DNA of 64,000 nt from JAUWCL01 sp964599375 (lineage in GTDB: Bacteria > Krumholzibacteriota > Krumholzibacteriia > Krumholzibacteriales > Krumholzibacteriaceae). Of this stretch, positions 60,083-64,000 are shown piece after piece. The stretch is from contig CAZREW010000012.1 in assembly GCA_964599375.1 (NCBI GenBank), positions 1-64,000 of the forward strand. Direction: 5' to 3'. Under the pieces are notes generated by a model that saw only the letters and a program-made list of their open reading frames with translations, did not search any database and was not told the DNA's origin. The stretch's first letter is position 1. Every line of letters starts with the position of its first letter. Position numbers and translations under genes: made by a program.

Positions 60083-62566
60083 CTATCTGATAACCACGAA
60101 CTTGCCGACAGTCCTGTTGAAACTATTGTCATCCGGCTCCACCGAGAAGAGGTAGACACCGCTTGTCACGTCCTGGCCGTTACGGGATACGAGATCCCAT
60201 CTCAGGGTGCCCCTGCCCTCCGATCCGTCATGATACAGGACCTCGACGAGATCCCCGGCGAGAGTATAGATCCTCACCGTGGCGTAGCATGCGGGCAGGT
60301 TCCTGAACTCGACCTTTATCCCCGTGGGATCGTCCATGTTGGGCTCGAGCTCCCACGGCGCCATGGACTCGGTCGTAGCCGGGTTGGGGACGACGAACAC
60401 CTTGTCGTCCTTGTAATCAGCCGCCTCCTGGGCATCGGAGAGAGGCACCGTGTACTGGAAGTTCGACGACGGATCGCCGAACTTGTTGGGCTTGGTCGGC
60501 TGACCGCTGACGATCAGGTGATCGTAGGCCGTGATACTGTAGAAATAGTGCATGCCGTTGTGCACGTCCCTGTCGTTGAACTGGTAGTACTGCAGGCCGC
60601 CCTCGAATCCAAGATTGTACCGAGCAAGAGCCTCTAGCGTATCGCACTGAAGGTTGCTCAACCCCGGCGGGCAGGGCACGGTGTCGAGCGGATAGTACCA
60701 GAGGTTTTCCTCGAAGTAGGAAAGGATCTCGTCTTTGTTGGAGAGATCCGACAGAGGTTCGTATTCCCATCCACCCTGTGATACGGGTTTCTTGAAATCG
60801 GTATCGGGAAGGACGCCGTTGACCAGATCCCTCTCCTCCAGGAGCTGCCAGAGCTCCCTGGCAGGCCCGCTGAGCACCGATGTGCCGAGCGGCCTTTTCC
60901 AGCCGTCGGCTCTCCATATCCTGTATCCCTCGAAATCGAATTCGAGCGTGGAGACATCGGGAGTGACTTCGCTGAAGTTGTCCCATAGCAGCACGATCTT
61001 GTGGTCGAACGGGAGTATCCTCATGTTCGGCGGAGGAGGCGCTGAACCGACCAGCCAGTTGACGTTTCTCTCCTTGCCGTTGACACCTGTCTGATAGTCC
61101 TCGAATACGGCATCGCCCTTGGAGCATCTCGTGTCTTCCCAGAGGGCCAGTTCCTCGCGACAATCGTTGTTAATCCAGAGGATCTCTCCCCTGGCCGCCG
61201 CGAGGAGCTCAAAATCGGAGTCGCAGGAATCCGGATCGATACTGCTTACCGGCCCGGGAAGCGGCGTCTCCCTCCCGAGAATGCCTGTCATGGGATTGCC
61301 GTCGATATCGAACCAGTTCCCCTGAAATGCCATAGTAGCGCTGGCCGCCGAGGAAAGCATGCCCTCGAGTCCCTCACCAGCCACAAACGCCACCTGGAGA
61401 AGCATCGTGCTGTCGGGAAGCAGTTCGCGGAACGGGCCTGTCGCCATCATCATCCTGTAATCACGCGGGACCTCGGCGTTACGGTCCTTACTGTCCTTGC
61501 TCATGAGCTCGTACCGCTGAAAATCGTTAGTCGGGTCGCCGCCGTTCTCGTAAGGCTGGTCACCCGAGAAGTTCTGGTATGAGGTGATGCCGACCTTCTT
61601 CGGCGCGTTGTCCCCCAGGGGGTCGACGTCATGGCCGAGGAAGATGATCCCCAGGTAGCCGGTCGTCTGTCCCTCGTCCCCGTCCTTGTCCCAGAAGTAC
61701 GCTACGCTCATCCTTACCGGGACCTGCCTCTCGCCCTTTTGTGCGCAGCGGATACCTTCCCACAGGCCGGTGCAGTCATCCATCCAGTACTGCTCGCGGT
61801 CCCGGGGGCCGGCGTCTCCGTCGGCGAAGAAGCCGACATATACATCCTCTATGATATCCGTGCCGTAGTTCTTGACCTTGTATTCTACCCCGACGAAGTT
61901 GTAGAACTGCTCCTCTTCCCACTGGTAGCTTTCCTGCCTCACGAAAAGGTGGAGAGGAGTGTGCTCGGGGTAGATCTGAGTCGCGTTCGGCTCGTCATCG
62001 GTGAACCAGCATGTAAACATCTGCTTGCCGATCGCCCCGAAATCCTCGTCGATCTTCCCGTCACCGTCGTCATCCACCCCGTTCTGCCAGTCCTCGTCGG
62101 CGATCCCGTCCTTGTCGTCGTCATCGGGGCTGGGGAGCCTGGCTCCATTCTGGATACCCTCGAACGCGGTGTATATCTTGGCGTTCGGGTCCTCCGTGCC
62201 TGGGGGCCTGAACTCGATCTGGTATGCGGCGGTCGAAACGACGGGTATACCGCCTTTTCTCGCCCCGATCCAGAGCCCTGCGATATACAGATACTCGACA
62301 CCCGAGTTGGCGGGCCACTGCGCCGATGGATATTCGGCTGTCGGCCAGTTAGAAGCCGGGTACGATCCGAAGCAGCCCCAGTTGCATACGTGCATCTGAA
62401 GGTTACCGACATTATGGATGCCGGTCCCGTCGTATACCCAGATCTGCTCGAGCTGCTTGAGCTTGTCGTTCCACTCCCTGTCTTCCTTCCTGGCTGAAGC
62501 CGGAGAGTGAAGCATGACGATCAGCATCGCAGCGAGAGCGACCAGCATGCATCCCTTGCGTATCAT
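60083..62566 (-). CDS. large exported protein with FlgD-like/type IX sorting C-terminus
   Basis: The 827-residue protein from the ATG at 62566, behind GGAGGT, has a signal peptide (about 1-25). An acidic calcium-binding-like stretch DDDDKDGIADEDWQNG and DDDGDGKIDED (about 145-175) resembles thrombospondin-3 repeats. The C-terminal 100 residues (from VFVVPNPATTES) match the FlgD-Ig/Por-secretion sorting fold with VRIYTLAGDLVE and LRWDLVSRNGQDVTSGVYLF. It is likely a surface or secreted protein. Neighbours PorV and a TonB receptor support an outer-membrane complex. Confidence 0.82.
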   Translation of the reverse strand: MIRKGCMLVALAAMLIVMLHSPASARKEDREWNDKLKQLEQIWVYDGTGIHNVGNLQMHVCNWGCFGSYPASNWPTAEYPSAQWPANSGVEYLYIAGLWIGARKGGIPVVSTAAYQIEFRPPGTEDPNAKIYTAFEGIQNGARLPSPDDDDKDGIADEDWQNGVDDDGDGKIDEDFGAIGKQMFTCWFTDDEPNATQIYPEHTPLHLFVRQESYQWEEEQFYNFVGVEYKVKNYGTDIIEDVYVGFFADGDAGPRDREQYWMDDCTGLWEGIRCAQKGERQVPVRMSVAYFWDKDGDEGQTTGYLGIIFLGHDVDPLGDNAPKKVGITSYQNFSGDQPYENGGDPTNDFQRYELMSKDSKDRNAEVPRDYRMMMATGPFRELLPDSTMLLQVAFVAGEGLEGMLSSAASATMAFQGNWFDIDGNPMTGILGRETPLPGPVSSIDPDSCDSDFELLAAARGEILWINNDCREELALWEDTRCSKGDAVFEDYQTGVNGKERNVNWLVGSAPPPPNMRILPFDHKIVLLWDNFSEVTPDVSTLEFDFEGYRIWRADGWKRPLGTSVLSGPARELWQLLEERDLVNGVLPDTDFKKPVSQGGWEYEPLSDLSNKDEILSYFEENLWYYPLDTVPCPPGLSNLQCDTLEALARYNLGFEGGLQYYQFNDRDVHNGMHYFYSITAYDHLIVSGQPTKPNKFGDPSSNFQYTVPLSDAQEAADYKDDKVFVVPNPATTESMAPWELEPNMDDPTGIKVEFRNLPACYATVRIYTLAGDLVEVLYHDGSEGRGTLRWDLVSRNGQDVTSGVYLFSVEPDDNSFNRTVGKFVVIR

Positions 62567-62600
62567 CTTAAGGACCTCCATTACCTCTCCACAGAGCTTC

Positions 62601-64000
62601 CTAAAACTCGAATCCGAAGCCGATGCGCCACTGTCTGTGCGCGGCCCAGATAGTAGGATCGTTCACCGGCGTGAAATCGTCGATGCCATCCTCGTCAAGA
62701 TCCTGCAGGTAGGCTCCACCGAAGTTCCCGGTCTCGGTGAGATAGGAACCTCCGTCCATCCTGGCGTTGACCATGCCGGGAGAGGCTCCTGGAGCCACGC
62801 CGAAGGGCAGGAGCACGTCCTCGTTGAGCAGGTTCCTGCCCTCGAAGAAGAGCGTCAGCTCCTGTCCGTATATGTTGAACTTCTTTCTTCCCTGAAGGTT
62901 GATCACGTGTGTCGGGCTGAGCCTCATCGTGTTCTCCCACAGGGGGTCCTGGCGCCTGGCGAACCTGTCGACCGGCGTCCAGGGCAGTCCGCTTCCGAAG
63001 GAGTAGACTACGGTGGCTCCCCACTTGTTCTCGTCCTGCAGCCTCACCGTTACGTTCAGCGTATGGCGCTGATCCCAGTCGAGGGGCATCTCCTGCGTCG
63101 GCAGGTGGGACAGTCCCTCGGCAGTGACGCCGAAGTTCGCGTCCGAGGCGACGCCGTCGGCGAACGACCACGTGTAGGATATCTCGCCGCCTATGTGGTG
63201 GCTGAGCCGCTTGTTGATCGCGATCTCCATCCCTCGGGAGCTCGCGTAAGTCCTGTTGATGTAGCGGTATCCCTGAAGGCCGAGATCCTCGTCCGTCACC
63301 CTGGTCGAGGAGATCAGCCCGTAGATGTCCTTGTTGAACACCACGAAGTTGGCCGCGACCGTCTCGGTGAACTGGTGCGATACTCCGGCCTGGTAGGAGA
63401 CGGTCAGCTCCTCGTCGAGGTCGGGATTGCCGAGAACGCCGGTGCCTGAGACCATGTCCTGCGTCCTGAACAGGTACGTCCTGCTCGGCCACTGGGTGAA
63501 CCTTCCGTAATGGAAGTGGAACTTGTCCTTGTCGGTGATCGGGAAGGCGAAACCGAGACGCGGGCTTATCTGGAACTTGTACTTCTCGACGTTCGGGTCG
63601 ATCTCGGACGAGTTGATCAGGATCTGGGTGTTGTTGCCCGGCGAGAAGAAATCGAACCTTACGCCAGCGTTGACCACCATTCCCTGATACTCCCACTTGT
63701 CCTGGACATAGTAGGAGGCCTCGGGGTTGTAGTTATGGAATATGTTCGCGCTCGTGCCGATCATGTAGCTGCCGTCCTCTAGGCGCCTCACGCTTCCCGG
63801 CGAGTTGATCGCCTTGTCATTGAGGTCGTTGTATATGAACTGCAGCCCGGTCTTGAAAACATGCCCGTACCACTGCTGGGAAGTGATGTCGCCCTTGAAC
63901 GTGTATATGACAGAGGTCCGGTTCTGATAGTACGGGAAGTCGTAAGCGTCGACGAAATATGGATATTCCGGGTCGGTGTACCATATCGCGTTGCTCACTC
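62601..64000 (-). CDS. TonB-dependent receptor, C-terminal part (cut by window end)
   Basis: The open frame runs off the window at 64000 and is the C-terminal 466 residues or so of a TonB-dependent outer-membrane receptor. Strong barrel strands such as RFDFFSPGNNTQILINSSEI, SPRLGFAFPITDKDKFHFHYG, SYQAGVSHQFTETVAAN and VYSFGSGLPWTPVD are visible, and the last residues are GFGFEF with terminal Phe. The plug and the TonB box lie outside. It starts the locus that continues into the sorting-domain, PorV-like and GWxTD-like genes. Confidence 0.9.
   Translation of the reverse strand, partial: VSNAIWYTDPEYPYFVDAYDFPYYQNRTSVIYTFKGDITSQQWYGHVFKTGLQFIYNDLNDKAINSPGSVRRLEDGSYMIGTSANIFHNYNPEASYYVQDKWEYQGMVVNAGVRFDFFSPGNNTQILINSSEIDPNVEKYKFQISPRLGFAFPITDKDKFHFHYGRFTQWPSRTYLFRTQDMVSGTGVLGNPDLDEELTVSYQAGVSHQFTETVAANFVVFNKDIYGLISSTRVTDEDLGLQGYRYINRTYASSRGMEIAINKRLSHHIGGEISYTWSFADGVASDANFGVTAEGLSHLPTQEMPLDWDQRHTLNVTVRLQDENKWGATVVYSFGSGLPWTPVDRFARRQDPLWENTMRLSPTHVINLQGRKKFNIYGQELTLFFEGRNLLNEDVLLPFGVAPGASPGMVNARMDGGSYLTETGNFGGAYLQDLDEDGIDDFTPVNDPTIWAAHRQWRIGFGFEF

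Noticed and set aside
1..64000. CRISPR arrays, rRNA genes, prophage or insertion sequences
   Set aside because: No regular spaced repeats, no rRNA-like stretches, and no transposase, integrase or phage proteins were seen in any frame.

Overview
The window looks like chromosome from a Gram-negative, high-GC bacterium of the FCB superphylum or a related candidate phylum such as Krumholzibacteriota, Eisenbacteria or Latescibacterota. The inference rests on GWxTD-domain proteins, a PorV/PorQ-like protein, a protein with a C-terminal FlgD/type-IX-like sorting domain, a TonB-dependent receptor, a PorT-family barrel, DUF4097 and DUF4446. The phylum assignment is inference; no rRNA is present.

Layout. 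(1) 1-2100: a stretch with more AT and a different style, carrying the end of a plus-strand gene, a DUF4185-like lipoprotein, a small membrane protein and a degenerate integron-attC-like hairpin. (2) 2.1-9.8 kb: PorT-like barrel, DUF2087 regulator with a clear promoter/operator, serine hydrolase with TPRs, a decayed cutA, a YfcE-type phosphodiesterase, a PfkB kinase with a CstA transporter, and a Nudix hydrolase. (3) 9.8-15.9 kb: a peptide-type ABC importer operon (binding lipoprotein, two permeases, no ATPase) that also encodes a membrane-anchored beta-CASP nuclease-like protein and a PP-loop tRNA-thiolation-like protein. (4) 16-25.4 kb: ResB/CcsA cytochrome c assembly with a nitroreductase, a degenerate DUF885 lipoprotein, DUF4097 protein, amidohydrolase, beta-helix protein and a rhomboid protease.

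(5) 25.5-41.2 kb: a long one-directional core block, read from high to low coordinates: rhomboid-TPR, radC, mreB-mreC-mreD, mrdA, rodA, pmbA-like, lgt, comF, fba, gap, pgk, tpiA, secG, tRNA-Leu(GAG), with a terminator after the tRNA, and then a DUF4446 gene with its own terminator. It couples cell-shape, envelope and lower-glycolysis functions. (6) 41.3-54.7 kb: an outer-membrane barrel gene, a second ATPase-less peptide importer with a cytosolic YkfC-like NlpC/P60 peptidase (probable murein-peptide uptake and recycling), a GWxTD lipoprotein-like gene, and a full MacAB/TolC-like export operon (TolC, ATPase, HlyD adaptor, two FtsX permeases).

(7) 54.9-64 kb: an envelope locus made of a TonB-dependent receptor (cut by the window end), a sorting-domain protein, a PorV-like protein and a GWxTD-like protein, followed by a strong sigma70 promoter and exbB-exbD-exbD-tonB ending in a terminator. 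Many genes in the window overlap by 4 bases. In three cases the downstream gene starts with TTG in a TTGA overlap.

No CRISPR array, rRNA, prophage or insertion sequence was seen. All assignments are by eye from motifs; no database search was run.
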